Shown here piece after piece: positions 55,985-64,000 of a stretch of 64,000 nucleotides of DNA (the first letter of the stretch is position 1; every line of letters begins with the position of its first letter). The DNA is taken from positions 248,001-312,000 of the forward strand of contig JACBXO010000001.1 of the NCBI GenBank assembly GCA_015863195.1, in the 5' to 3' direction. The notes under the pieces are model-generated. The model had not been told where the DNA came from. It saw nothing but the letters and a program-made list of their open reading frames with translations, and searched no databases. The DNA is from Aerococcaceae bacterium DSM 111022 (GTDB taxonomy: Bacteria > Bacillota > Bacilli > Lactobacillales > Aerococcaceae). A program made the translations under genes and the position numbers.

Positions 55985-56128
55985 GATTATCATTTCATAA
56001 GCCACAACTCGGTGAAATGATAATTTTAAGCTAAATTTTATCAGTTCACGAAGTTTTGTGTGTCAAAATGATAATTTTGGGCTGTTTTTTATCATTTCAA
56101 GTCATTAATTGAGTCATTTTGATAATTC
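55985..56128. repeat. 51-bp array, arm family TTATCATTTC, three arm pairs
   Basis: Forward arms at 55987, 56038 and 56089; complementary arms at 56014, 56065 and 56116. Cores TTTTAAGCTAAATT and TTTTGGGCTGTTTT. It begins GGATTATC and ends ATTTTGATAATTCC. Confidence 0.9.
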
Positions 56129-56248
56129 CACGCGCCCCGTCATATGTAAACAGGTCTTCTAGCAGCTTATTAGACTAAACATAATCCAATATAGAAACAA
56201 CAAATATGCGCGGCTCACTAATCAACCATAGTTTTACCAACCCAATAT

Positions 56249-56410
56249 AAACTGCGGGATTTAATCCAGTCAATTTCTTCAGAAATTGGCTTCCGCTTTT
56301 TAAACAGGAGACTTTTCGACTCCAGGCGAAAAGGACAAACTATATAAAGAGGCTTTTCGTTTGCCGAAAAGCGACATCATATTTGTAAGAGATAGAGTCA
56401 CTGGTAGCAG
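56249..56410 (+). repeat. Hairpin cassette, copy 7
   Basis: Lead-in AACTGCGGGATTTAATC, then CAATTTC/GAAATTG (56271-56288), CTTTTCG/CGAAAAG (56312-56333), GCTTTTCG/CGAAAAGC (56352-56372) and a half of the GAGTCGC hairpin (GATAGAGTCA, about 56391). Confidence 0.75.
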
Positions 56411-56454
56411 TTGTTAAATTAGAGCGGTTTTCAATACAAACGGCTAAAAGCTGA

Positions 56455-56566
56455 CTAGTGAAAAATATAGACCAAAACTTTTCAGTATTTAAGATAATTC
56501 AGATAGCAATGAAAACTATTTGGATAAAATTTTCAGTATCAGACCAGTTCTCTAAAATACTAAAAA
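56455..56566. repeat. 51-bp array, arm family TTTTCAGTAT
   Basis: CTAGTGAAAA (56455), TTTTCAGTAT (56479), GCAATGAAAA (56506), TTTTCAGTAT (56530) and ATACTAAAAA (56557) keep exact 24/27 spacing, with drifted right arms. Confidence 0.75.
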
Positions 56567-56636
56567 CTCCAACTAATAATCAACAAATTCAACTCCTATT
56601 ATTTATCGAAAAAGACAAAACTTAAACTTATACCCA

Positions 56637-56675
56637 AAAAACACGCTGGTTCCAATCGAGGAATCAGCGTGTTTT
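56637..56675 (-). terminator. Terminator of the AraC-family gene
   Basis: AAAACACGCTG-TTCC pairs with GGAA-CAGCGTGTTTT (one mismatch inside). Confidence 0.8.
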
Positions 56676-56700
56676 GTTTACAGTATTTATCTTTATCACT

Positions 56701-57894
56701 TTATGGGATAATCGATTTTGAATAGGCTGAAGGTGTCATGCCGAATTCATTTTTAAAGGCGCGTGAGAAGTATTGGATGGTACCAAAGTTTAACTTTTCT
56801 GCGATTTCTGTGAGCGACAGAGTTGATTCTCGGATTAATTGCTTGCTGCGGTTTAATCTGAGTGAATTGATATATTGTTTTGGTGTTTGTTCCAAGTAAG
56901 TTTGGAAGAGGTTTTGAATCGTTGATCTTGAGATATCAAATTTATCCGATAATTCACTTACTTTAACATCACCTTCAATATTTTGATCAATATATTGGAT
57001 GATATCTTGGAAGAGTTGGTCATCTTGATTCATACGCATTGATGTTGAGGGTAATTTATTATTTAAGGCATCTGGGTTTTCAGCTGCATTCGCATCCAAT
57101 AAATCAATCAAAAACCCTTGGAAGTGATTGATGATTTTATCACTGAATAAATTTTCCATTTGCGTTGATAATTGCGATAAGTCTACCAGTTCAACAAACT
57201 CCATTAAATGACGCAATACGCGCTGTGATAATTGGAGTGGTTCTTGTAAGAAATGATGGGGTAAATTTTCAACAGAGAAATAAATGGTCAACATCCGAGC
57301 CGGGTGTAGTTGATTACATTGAATCTCATAACTTGATTTTGGTCCAACAATCATACATGTATTTTCAGTTAACACTTCAGTTTGGTCATTTATCTTAATG
57401 TCGATTTGGTTTTGGTCAACGATGATTAAACGGTAGTCCTCACTTGTTGTTAATTTTAAATCGTCTCCAGCCATTAATTCGGTACTGGTCATTGTGTACA
57501 TCTGATTTATGACAAATAAAGGTTGGACTTGTGGATTGACAATTTCTTTGTAAGTAGGGAAGAGATTTGGTTTTGCAGGTCCAAATGGTGTTAAGTTAAT
57601 ATGACAGATATTCGCCAAAGCGATAATATTAAAGTACATATTTTCAGGTAAGATAACATTTTCAGTCAGTACATGATATTGATATCTTGCTGCGTTCATT
57701 GGATTATCCGTCGTAATAAGTAAACCTAAGCCACTAATAGAAGCGATATGTACTTGTTGTTTAAATTGGAATAATGTCTCAGTTGAGTTTTTATTTATAA
57801 CTAAAGTTTGACGATGACGATTGAATTTACTAGGAAAGACAAATTCCTTATCGAAATGCGTTTGACTTGTTAGTTTAGAAGTTGTTGCGAACAT
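56701..57894 (-). CDS. AraC-family transcriptional regulator
   Basis: A 397-residue regulator. The last 100 residues hold the two AraC helix-turn-helix motifs (VSELSDKFDISRSTIQNLF and LTEIAEKLNFGTIQYFSRAF) and the typical end FKNEFGMTPSAY. The N-terminal 280 residues contain a cupin-like part (VLTENTCMIVGPKSSYEI) and an unrecognised first section. The effector is unknown. It is divergent from the orphan IIB gene with 177 bp between them, so it may control that gene and itself. Confidence 0.87.
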   Translation of the reverse strand: MFATTSKLTSQTHFDKEFVFPSKFNRHRQTLVINKNSTETLFQFKQQVHIASISGLGLLITTDNPMNAARYQYHVLTENVILPENMYFNIIALANICHINLTPFGPAKPNLFPTYKEIVNPQVQPLFVINQMYTMTSTELMAGDDLKLTTSEDYRLIIVDQNQIDIKINDQTEVLTENTCMIVGPKSSYEIQCNQLHPARMLTIYFSVENLPHHFLQEPLQLSQRVLRHLMEFVELVDLSQLSTQMENLFSDKIINHFQGFLIDLLDANAAENPDALNNKLPSTSMRMNQDDQLFQDIIQYIDQNIEGDVKVSELSDKFDISRSTIQNLFQTYLEQTPKQYINSLRLNRSKQLIRESTLSLTEIAEKLNFGTIQYFSRAFKNEFGMTPSAYSKSIIP

Positions 57895-58071
57895 GATGAA
57901 TCCTTTCTTGTCATTTTTAAAAATGCATGTATCTTTTTTATTTATTATAACCTATTTTTATTAAAAGTACATGAGATTTATCAAATAGTTATAAAAATTG
58001 TGTTTTATGGTTGCATTATGTATGATATTCGTTAGAATATAGTGACTATAAATAGAAAAAGGGAGGCTACT

Positions 58072-58560
58072 ATGTCTGGAATTGCACTAGGTTTAGTGGA
58101 TGACCAATTTATACACGGCGAAATTGGCCTAAGATGGTGTGCTGTGACTGATGCTGAGTTAGTTATCATAATTAATGATGAGTTAGCAAAAGATAAATTA
58201 AAACAAGGTTTGATGGATATGCAAATTATCGATACAATCATCCCGCGCTATTATTCAATTGAAACCGCCATTAATAAATTGCCGGTAATTAATCAAAAAG
58301 ATAAAAAATCAATTGTTATTTTTGATACGATGGAAGCTTTGTATAGCGTCGTTGATGCAGGAGTAAAATTAAATAATATTATTATTAGTAGTGTGCCTGC
58401 AGCTTTGGGAAGAAGAATGATTAATCACTCTGTTGCCTTGTCAGAAGCAGAAATTAAACGTTTGAGTGATATTGAAGGCAATGGGAACCGAATTTTTATT
58501 AGTTCAGACCCAGATACCCGAAACATTCCTTTAGATGAAATATATAATTTAACCAATTAA
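58072..58560 (+). CDS. Orphan PTS IIB protein, mannose/sorbose family
   Basis: A 162-residue stand-alone protein matching the EIIB domain of the mannose family. The active-site histidine is in VDDQFIHGEIGLRW, followed by VIIINDELAKDKLKQGLMD. No IIA, IIC or IID gene is near. The ATG at 58072 follows GGGAGG. Possible promoter boxes TTGCAT (58011) and TAGAAT (58033) precede it. It could serve a distant permease or act as a phosphorylation-dependent signal for the divergent AraC regulator; this is inference. Confidence 0.82.
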   Translation: MSGIALGLVDDQFIHGEIGLRWCAVTDAELVIIINDELAKDKLKQGLMDMQIIDTIIPRYYSIETAINKLPVINQKDKKSIVIFDTMEALYSVVDAGVKLNNIIISSVPAALGRRMINHSVALSEAEIKRLSDIEGNGNRIFISSDPDTRNIPLDEIYNLTN

Positions 58561-58585
58561 AACGCATTTTCGAATGCGTTTTTTC
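58561..58585 (+). terminator. Terminator of the orphan IIB gene
   Basis: AACGCATT-TTCG-AATGCGTT followed by T6. Confidence 0.9.
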
Positions 58586-58665
58586 TTATTTTTACAGTTA
58601 ACACGGACATTCACGATTTAAAATGAAAATTTAATGTGAATTATGATTCTGAATGAAGTTAAATA

Positions 58666-58674
58666 TGCTATAAT
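58666..58674 (+). promoter_or_regulatory. Extended -10 promoter of the nuclease gene
   Basis: TGCTATAAT at 58666-58674 puts the transcript start near 58681. That leaves no room for a ribosome site before the ATG at 58690 and favours the TTG at 58708. Confidence 0.6.
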
Positions 58675-58707
58675 TTATTCATTAAGGTAATGATAGGAAG
58701 TGTTCGA

Positions 58708-59304
58708 TTGAAACACACAAAAAGGCCTTTTTCAAAAAAGTCTAATCTTATTTCAATTATCATTGTTTTATTACTGGTTTTATTTTTCCCGGAATTTTTT
58801 GATAATAATAACAGTAACCAACACATTGATAATGAAGAAATTGCGGAAATTTCAAATGAATTTAATGGGCATAACCCAGACGTATTACCACAATTAACTT
58901 TGATGCCTATTGAGGTGGATGAAGTGGTCGATGGTGATACCATTCGCGCAACGCTATTTGGTGAAAAAGTCAATATTCGTTATTTAATGGTAAATACACC
59001 GGAAGTCGATCACGATAACCCGAATGCGAGTGAACCCTATGCTGAAGAAGCGAAAGCGTTGAATCAGTCACTATTAGATAGTGCAGATCAAGTTTACCTT
59101 GAATTGGATCTGGGGCCAGCAACAGATAATTACGACCGTATTTTAGGTTATGTTTATGCCGACGATACTTTTGTATTGGAAGAAATCGTTGCGAGTGGAT
59201 TAGGTACTGTGAGGTATGTGAATCCACCAAATAATTCATATGAAAACCAATTAAGAAATGCTGAAGATGAAGCAAGAGCCGAATCGATAAATTTATGGAA
59301 ATAG
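58708..59304 (+). CDS. Thermonuclease-like (SNase) protein, membrane-anchored or secreted
   Basis: Staphylococcal-nuclease fold protein of 198 residues. An N-terminal hydrophobic segment (about residues 15-32) acts as anchor or signal. The OB-fold nuclease domain has VVDGDTIRA, VNTPEVDHDN and YDRILGYVY, with the usual Asp and Arg positions. It would cut DNA or RNA outside the membrane, for nutrient use or during DNA uptake. I chose TTG 58708, 7 bp after AGGAAG. It precedes pyc by 10 bp. Confidence 0.83.
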   Translation: MKHTKRPFSKKSNLISIIIVLLLVLFFPEFFDNNNSNQHIDNEEIAEISNEFNGHNPDVLPQLTLMPIEVDEVVDGDTIRATLFGEKVNIRYLMVNTPEVDHDNPNASEPYAEEAKALNQSLLDSADQVYLELDLGPATDNYDRILGYVYADDTFVLEEIVASGLGTVRYVNPPNNSYENQLRNAEDEARAESINLWK

Positions 59305-59314
59305 AGGGATTTTA

Positions 59315-62300
59315 ATGCAGAATATTAATAAAGTTTTAATTGCGAACCGTGGTGAAATTGCGATTCGTATTATCCGTGCGTGTCAAGAATTAGGAATTAG
59401 TACGGTAGCTATTTATGCCAATGAAGATATTGGTGCATTGCACCGTCAAAAAGCGGACGAGTCATATTTAATTGGCGCGGATAAAGGACCAGTTGAAGCT
59501 TATTTAGATATTGAAGGAATTATTCGTTTAGCGAAACAAAAAGACGTTGACGCGATTCACCCAGGTTATGGATTCCTATCTGAAAACCGTGAATTTGCCC
59601 GTCGTTGTGCCGAAGAAGGAATTAAATTTATTGGTCCTGAACTTCGTCACTTAGAAATGTTCGGGGATAAAACAAGTGCCCGTGAAACAGCAATGGATGC
59701 TGGTTTACCAGTTGTTCCAGGTAGTGACGGGACAATTGATAGCTACGAGGAATTAGAAGCATTCGTTCAAGAATCTGGACTACCCATTATGGTTAAAGCT
59801 GTAAATGGTGGTGGTGGTAAAGGAATGCGTGTCGTTCGTGACATGGATGCACTCGAAGAAAGCTATAATTTAGCAAAATCTGAAGCGAAAACGTCATTTG
59901 GTGATGATTCAATTTACGCGGAGCGTTATGTTGAACAACCAAAACATATCGAAGTTCAAATTTTAGGGGACGAACATGGAAATATCGTTCACTTATATGA
60001 ACGTGACTGCTCTATTCAACGTCGTCATCAAAAAGTAGTTGAAGTTGCGCCGTCATTTAGTCTTTCAGACGAAATGCGAAAAAAATTAACAGACGCTTCA
60101 CTACAATTAGCTAACCATATCAGTTATGTTAACGCGGGTACGGTTGAATATTTAGTATCAGGCGACGAGTTCTTCTTTATTGAAGTAAACCCACGTGTTC
60201 AAGTTGAACATACTATTACTGAATTAGTAACGGGTGTCGATATTGTTAAATCTCAAATTTTAATTGCCGATGGTGAAAGTTTATTTGGCGAAGAAATTGG
60301 GATGCCAGAACAAGATAAAATCCCGGTGAATGGCTATGCAATCCAAAGTCGTGTGACCACAGAAAATCCAGCCAATGACTTTGCGCCTGATTCAGGTACA
60401 ATCGTTGGTTACCACTCACCTGGTGGTGCCGGAATTCGTCTAGACGCTGGGGATGCGTATGGTGGAGGGGTTATTTCACCTTACTACGATTCATTATTGG
60501 TAAAAATTTCAACTTACGCTCAAACAAAACGTGGTGCCATTGAGAAAATGCGCCGTGCTTTAGGTGAAACGCGTATTGTTGGGTTAAAAACAAATATTCG
60601 TTACTTATTAAATATTATCGAAAACGAAGATTTCCAATCAGGAAATTATGATACAACATTTATCGATTCACATTTAGATTTATTTAACTTCTTAGAGCCA
60701 CGTAACCGTGGTACAAAAGTACTGCATTATATTGCCAATGTGACTGTTAATGGCTTCCCAGGCGTTAATGTTGATAAAAAGCCTGACTTTGCGCCACGTC
60801 AAATTCCAGAAATTGTCGGTCACGATTACCGTTTTCACGCTGAATCTGCCAACACGCATGGGAAAAAGTGGGACCAAGTTAAACGTGAGCACCGTACTTT
60901 TAAACAAATATTAGACCAAGAAGGTCCAGAAGCAGTAGTGAGCCGTGTGAAAGAGTCGAAAGATGCGTTAATTACGGACACAACTTTACGTGACGCGCAT
61001 CAATCCGTGTTAACGACACGCTTACGTACGAACGATATGCTACAAGTGGCACCGTTTATGAATGAACAATTAAGTGACTACTTCTCGTTTGAGATGTGGG
61101 GTGGGGCAACTTATGATGTGGCGTACAATTTCTTGAAAGAAAGCCCATGGGATCGTCTACGCGACTTGCGTACAGCGATGCCGGATGTGATGTTCCAAAT
61201 GTTACTACGTGCGTCAAATGCGGTTGGTTACTCAAACTATCCAGATAATGTCATCGAGCGTTTCATCAAACAAGCAGCGGTTGAAGGAATTGATGTTTTC
61301 CGAATTTTCGATTCATTAAACTGGGTTGAATCAATGAAATTCCCAATCGAAGTGGCATTAAAAACTGGCAAGTTAGTCGAAGGAACGATTTGTTATACGG
61401 GAGATATTTTAAATCCAGATCGCTCGTCAGTTTATACACTTGATTACTATGTCAATTTAGCTAAAGAAATCGAAGCGTTAGGCGTGCATACACTAGCAAT
61501 CAAAGACATGTCAGGTATTTTAAAACCAGAAGCTGCTTACCAATTAATTACTGCGTTGAAAAAAGAAATTACAATTCCAATTCACTTACACACGCATGAC
61601 ACAGCAAGTAACGGAATCACAACTTACTCACGTGCCATCGATGCTGGTGTAGACATTGTTGATACGGCGAATGCAGCTTTTTCAGGCCAAAACTCACAGC
61701 CTGACGCCAACGCTTTATACTATGCCCGCCAAGGAACGGACCGCAATATTAGTGTCAACTTAGAAGCCAACGACGCATTAGCGGAGTACTTCAAGCAAAC
61801 ACGTCAATATTACGCGCCATTCGAAAGTGATTTAACAACCACTTGGACGAAAGTATACGACTACGAAATGCCGGGTGGTCAATATAGTAACTTACGCCTT
61901 CAAGCGAATTCTGTCGGCCTAGGGGATCGTTATGATGATGTTCTGTCAATGTATCATAGAGTGAACTTACTGTTTGGTGACATTGTTAAAGTGACGCCTT
62001 CTTCAAAAGTAGTTGGGGACATGGCAATTTTCATGGTTCAAAACGATCTAGATGAACAATCAGTAATTGAAAAAGGACAACAATTAGACTTCCCTGATTC
62101 AGTAGTTGGTTTCTTTAGAGGTGATATCGGACAACCTGCAGGTGGTATGAATAAAGAATTACAAAAAGTAGTTCTTAAAGATATCGAACCAATCACACAA
62201 CGTCCTGGTAACTTAATGCCAGATTATGACTTTAATCAAGGTGCTGAAGAAATTGAAGATTTAGTTTATGATGAAGTGAATGAACGTCACTTAATTAGTA

Positions 62301-62812
62301 ATGCTTTATATCCAAAAGTATTCAAAGAATACTTAGCCTTCGTTGAAGATTACGGAAAAGTAGATATTATCGAAACACCAACATTCTTCTATGGTATGGA
62401 TCCACATGAGAAAATCATTGTGTCTCTAGAACCAGGTAAAAACTTATGGATTGAATTAACAAGTATTGGTGAATTAGACTATGAAGGTTACCGTACTGTT
62501 TACTTCAAATTGAATGGTATTCCGGAAGCGGTTCGTATCCAAGATATGAATGCGGACACTTTAGTGGTTGCCCGTCGTAAAGCAGATAAAGCCAACAACA
62601 ACCACATCGGAGCACAAATGCCGGGTAATGTTTTCAAGGTAGATGTTAAAGCGGGTGAAACAGTGAAACAAAACCAAGTGCTAATGATTACTGAAGCAAT
62701 GAAAATGGAAACAGCAATCCGTGCACCTAAAGATGGTGTGATTCGTGATGTTTACGCCAATGTTGGCGAACATATTGATACTGGAGATTTATTAATCGAG
62801 TTTGAAGACTAA
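59315..62812 (+). CDS. pyc: Pyruvate carboxylase
   Basis: Biotin enzyme that makes oxaloacetate from pyruvate and bicarbonate. The 1165 residues contain a biotin carboxylase domain (about 1-450; KAVNGGGGKGMRVV, EVNPRVQVEHT), a carboxyltransferase barrel (about 530-800; DTTLRDAHQSVLTTRLRT and HTHDTASNG) and the C-terminal biotinyl domain with the biotin lysine in TEAMKMET. Tetramer-type length. It starts behind GAGGGA, 10 bp after the nuclease gene. Confidence 0.97.
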   Translation: MQNINKVLIANRGEIAIRIIRACQELGISTVAIYANEDIGALHRQKADESYLIGADKGPVEAYLDIEGIIRLAKQKDVDAIHPGYGFLSENREFARRCAEEGIKFIGPELRHLEMFGDKTSARETAMDAGLPVVPGSDGTIDSYEELEAFVQESGLPIMVKAVNGGGGKGMRVVRDMDALEESYNLAKSEAKTSFGDDSIYAERYVEQPKHIEVQILGDEHGNIVHLYERDCSIQRRHQKVVEVAPSFSLSDEMRKKLTDASLQLANHISYVNAGTVEYLVSGDEFFFIEVNPRVQVEHTITELVTGVDIVKSQILIADGESLFGEEIGMPEQDKIPVNGYAIQSRVTTENPANDFAPDSGTIVGYHSPGGAGIRLDAGDAYGGGVISPYYDSLLVKISTYAQTKRGAIEKMRRALGETRIVGLKTNIRYLLNIIENEDFQSGNYDTTFIDSHLDLFNFLEPRNRGTKVLHYIANVTVNGFPGVNVDKKPDFAPRQIPEIVGHDYRFHAESANTHGKKWDQVKREHRTFKQILDQEGPEAVVSRVKESKDALITDTTLRDAHQSVLTTRLRTNDMLQVAPFMNEQLSDYFSFEMWGGATYDVAYNFLKESPWDRLRDLRTAMPDVMFQMLLRASNAVGYSNYPDNVIERFIKQAAVEGIDVFRIFDSLNWVESMKFPIEVALKTGKLVEGTICYTGDILNPDRSSVYTLDYYVNLAKEIEALGVHTLAIKDMSGILKPEAAYQLITALKKEITIPIHLHTHDTASNGITTYSRAIDAGVDIVDTANAAFSGQNSQPDANALYYARQGTDRNISVNLEANDALAEYFKQTRQYYAPFESDLTTTWTKVYDYEMPGGQYSNLRLQANSVGLGDRYDDVLSMYHRVNLLFGDIVKVTPSSKVVGDMAIFMVQNDLDEQSVIEKGQQLDFPDSVVGFFRGDIGQPAGGMNKELQKVVLKDIEPITQRPGNLMPDYDFNQGAEEIEDLVYDEVNERHLISNALYPKVFKEYLAFVEDYGKVDIIETPTFFYGMDPHEKIIVSLEPGKNLWIELTSIGELDYEGYRTVYFKLNGIPEAVRIQDMNADTLVVARRKADKANNNHIGAQMPGNVFKVDVKAGETVKQNQVLMITEAMKMETAIRAPKDGVIRDVYANVGEHIDTGDLLIEFED

Positions 62813-62822
62813 GAGGTAAATC

Positions 62823-63905
62823 ATGAAATTAATGAAAAAGACAACTAGCACACTATTTTGTGCACTTATCTTAATGAGTTCATTTTTAACCATTAATGCG
62901 CAAGACGATGTTCAACGCGTGACGATTCGGTCTGTCGGGGACATTTTAGTCCACGACACCGTATTTAATGATGCTTGGAATGGCGAAGCATATGACTTTA
63001 CCAAACAATTTGAAGCGGTCAAACCCTATATGGAAAATGCGGACATTACGACCGCTAACCTAGAAGTGATCGCAGCGGGTGAATTAACGGGACCACTGAC
63101 TTATCCCTCATTCAGTTCACCGCCGGAAATTATCGATGCTTTAAAAGATGCTGGGGTTGATATTGTCACAAATGCGACGAATCATACGCTGGATCATGGT
63201 GCGGCGGGTGCGCATGAGTCGATTGACCAACTTCAAGCGCGCGACATGATGTATGTTGGAAGTTATGAGAGTTGGGATGACTACAACGATCTGCGCATCA
63301 TCGAGAAAAATGGTCTGAAAGTTGGTTTCTTATCTTACAGTTATGGAGCTAACGGGAACCCGATTCCTAGCGATGAGCCTTATCTATTAACCTTAATTGA
63401 CCCGGAGTTAATTCGTTTAGAGACCGAACTTCTGGCTTCCCAAACCGATGTTGCGGTAGTAAATGTTCATGTCGGTGAAGAATATGAACTTTACCCGAAT
63501 GAATATCAGCGCGAAATCGTGAATATTATCCGCGACGCCGGCGCAAATATGTATCTAGGTGGCCATCCGCATGTCTTGCAGCCGCTTGATTACTTTAGCC
63601 CAGGCCAAGGGGCAATTTACTCACATGGTAATTTCCTGCACGGCCAAGCTCAATTAGAAACAAAAATTAGTGGCATTTTCGAATATACTTTTGCCAAACA
63701 TCCTGGATCCGACGATGTTGTCCTCGAGAAAATGCGCATGATGCCAACTTACACTTACGGCTATCCTGAGCATGTCGAGCATGGCGTCGTGCCTTTGGCC
63801 GACGCTGGTGAATACGGCATCGACAGCGACAGTATCTTCGCCGAGCTCCGCGAACGCCTAACTTACTACACCAACCACGTCGAAATTGTGGAGTATTTAG
63901 ACTAG
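62823..63905 (+). CDS. CapA family protein (poly-gamma-glutamate capsule-type phosphoesterase), secreted
   Basis: Exported protein of 360 residues with an N-terminal signal (about 26 residues, ending NAQ). The CapA metallophosphatase-like domain shows VGDILVHDTVF, TANLEVIAAG, VTNATNHTLDHG and the late motif LGGHPHVLQPL and YSHGNFL. CapA works in poly-gamma-glutamate capsule synthesis, but many relatives lie outside capsule operons, as here. It follows pyc by 10 bp. Confidence 0.88.
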   Translation: MKLMKKTTSTLFCALILMSSFLTINAQDDVQRVTIRSVGDILVHDTVFNDAWNGEAYDFTKQFEAVKPYMENADITTANLEVIAAGELTGPLTYPSFSSPPEIIDALKDAGVDIVTNATNHTLDHGAAGAHESIDQLQARDMMYVGSYESWDDYNDLRIIEKNGLKVGFLSYSYGANGNPIPSDEPYLLTLIDPELIRLETELLASQTDVAVVNVHVGEEYELYPNEYQREIVNIIRDAGANMYLGGHPHVLQPLDYFSPGQGAIYSHGNFLHGQAQLETKISGIFEYTFAKHPGSDDVVLEKMRMMPTYTYGYPEHVEHGVVPLADAGEYGIDSDSIFAELRERLTYYTNHVEIVEYLD

Positions 63906-63937
63906 GGGAAAGTATGGTATAGAATTTATAAAATAGT

Positions 63938-63988
63938 AAGACCGCTTCAGATTGCGAATTGATTTCGTAAGCTGAGGCGGTCTTTTTT
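63938..63988 (+). terminator. Terminator after the CapA-like gene
   Basis: AAGACCGCTTCAG pairs with CTGAGGCGGTCTT, with T6 at the end. Confidence 0.88.
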
Positions 63989-64000
63989 GGGTGTTAGTTA

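Overview
The window is 64 kb of chromosomal DNA from a low-GC Firmicute, most likely of the order Lactobacillales. The evidence is the gene content: a mannose-family PTS operon ending in a DUF956 (ManO) gene, YozE, RqcH, ParE/ParC, RNase Y, an XerC-HslV-HslU cluster, Bacillus-type LexA and GlnR boxes, and strong GGAGG ribosome sites. The family (Aerococcaceae or Carnobacteriaceae would fit) cannot be fixed from the sequence alone. There are about 50 real protein genes, no rRNA or tRNA gene that I could recognise, and one insertion sequence.

Layout. 1-4 kb: cinA (cut by the window edge), recA with a perfect LexA box, and rny. 4-10.2 kb: ung, an ABC-F ATPase, thyA, folA, proC and a PatB/MalY lyase, closely packed. 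10.5-14 kb (minus strand): a lactate permease, a glycerophosphodiesterase and a PAP2 phosphatase. 14-25.2 kb: yozE, deoD, a CtpA protease, rbgA, rnhB, dprA, topA, then xerC-hslV-hslU. 25.9-34.5 kb: an aldose-1-epimerase-like gene, plsY (minus), parE-parC and ppaC. 35.3-44.7 kb: a degenerate M24 peptidase (minus), the mannose PTS operon with manO, an oxidoreductase, a VOC protein, rqcH (minus) and glnA with a GlnR box. 44.8-47 kb: an IS66-family element with a frameshifted transposase. 47.6-50.5 kb: a tryptophan-type ABC transporter behind a leader peptide with two Trp codons and an attenuator. 51.3-55.8 kb: a four-gene VWA lipoprotein/XpaC/solute-binding/TelA operon. 56.7-64 kb: an AraC regulator, an orphan PTS IIB protein, a nuclease, pyc and a CapA-like protein.

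The most unusual feature is a set of intergenic palindrome islands at about 10.2, 21.7, 26.8-28.1, 34.6-35.3, 44.8/47, 50.6-51.1 and 55.9-56.6 kb. Most hold tandem arrays with a fixed 51-bp period: a 10-nt arm, a 17-nt linker, the complementary 10-nt arm and a 14-nt core. At least three unrelated arm sequences (TTATCATTTC, TTTTCTTAAC, TTTTCAGTAT) use exactly this spacing, and a fourth (CGCATAACTT) uses the same period with 12/19 spacing. Related arrays with 41-bp and 50-bp periods also occur. Next to them lie seven full or partial copies of a separate cassette of two to four short hairpins. The IS66 element has inserted into one 51-bp unit. Removing it together with one copy of its 8-bp target duplication restores the unit exactly. 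I do not recognise these arrays as a named repeat family; their function is unknown.
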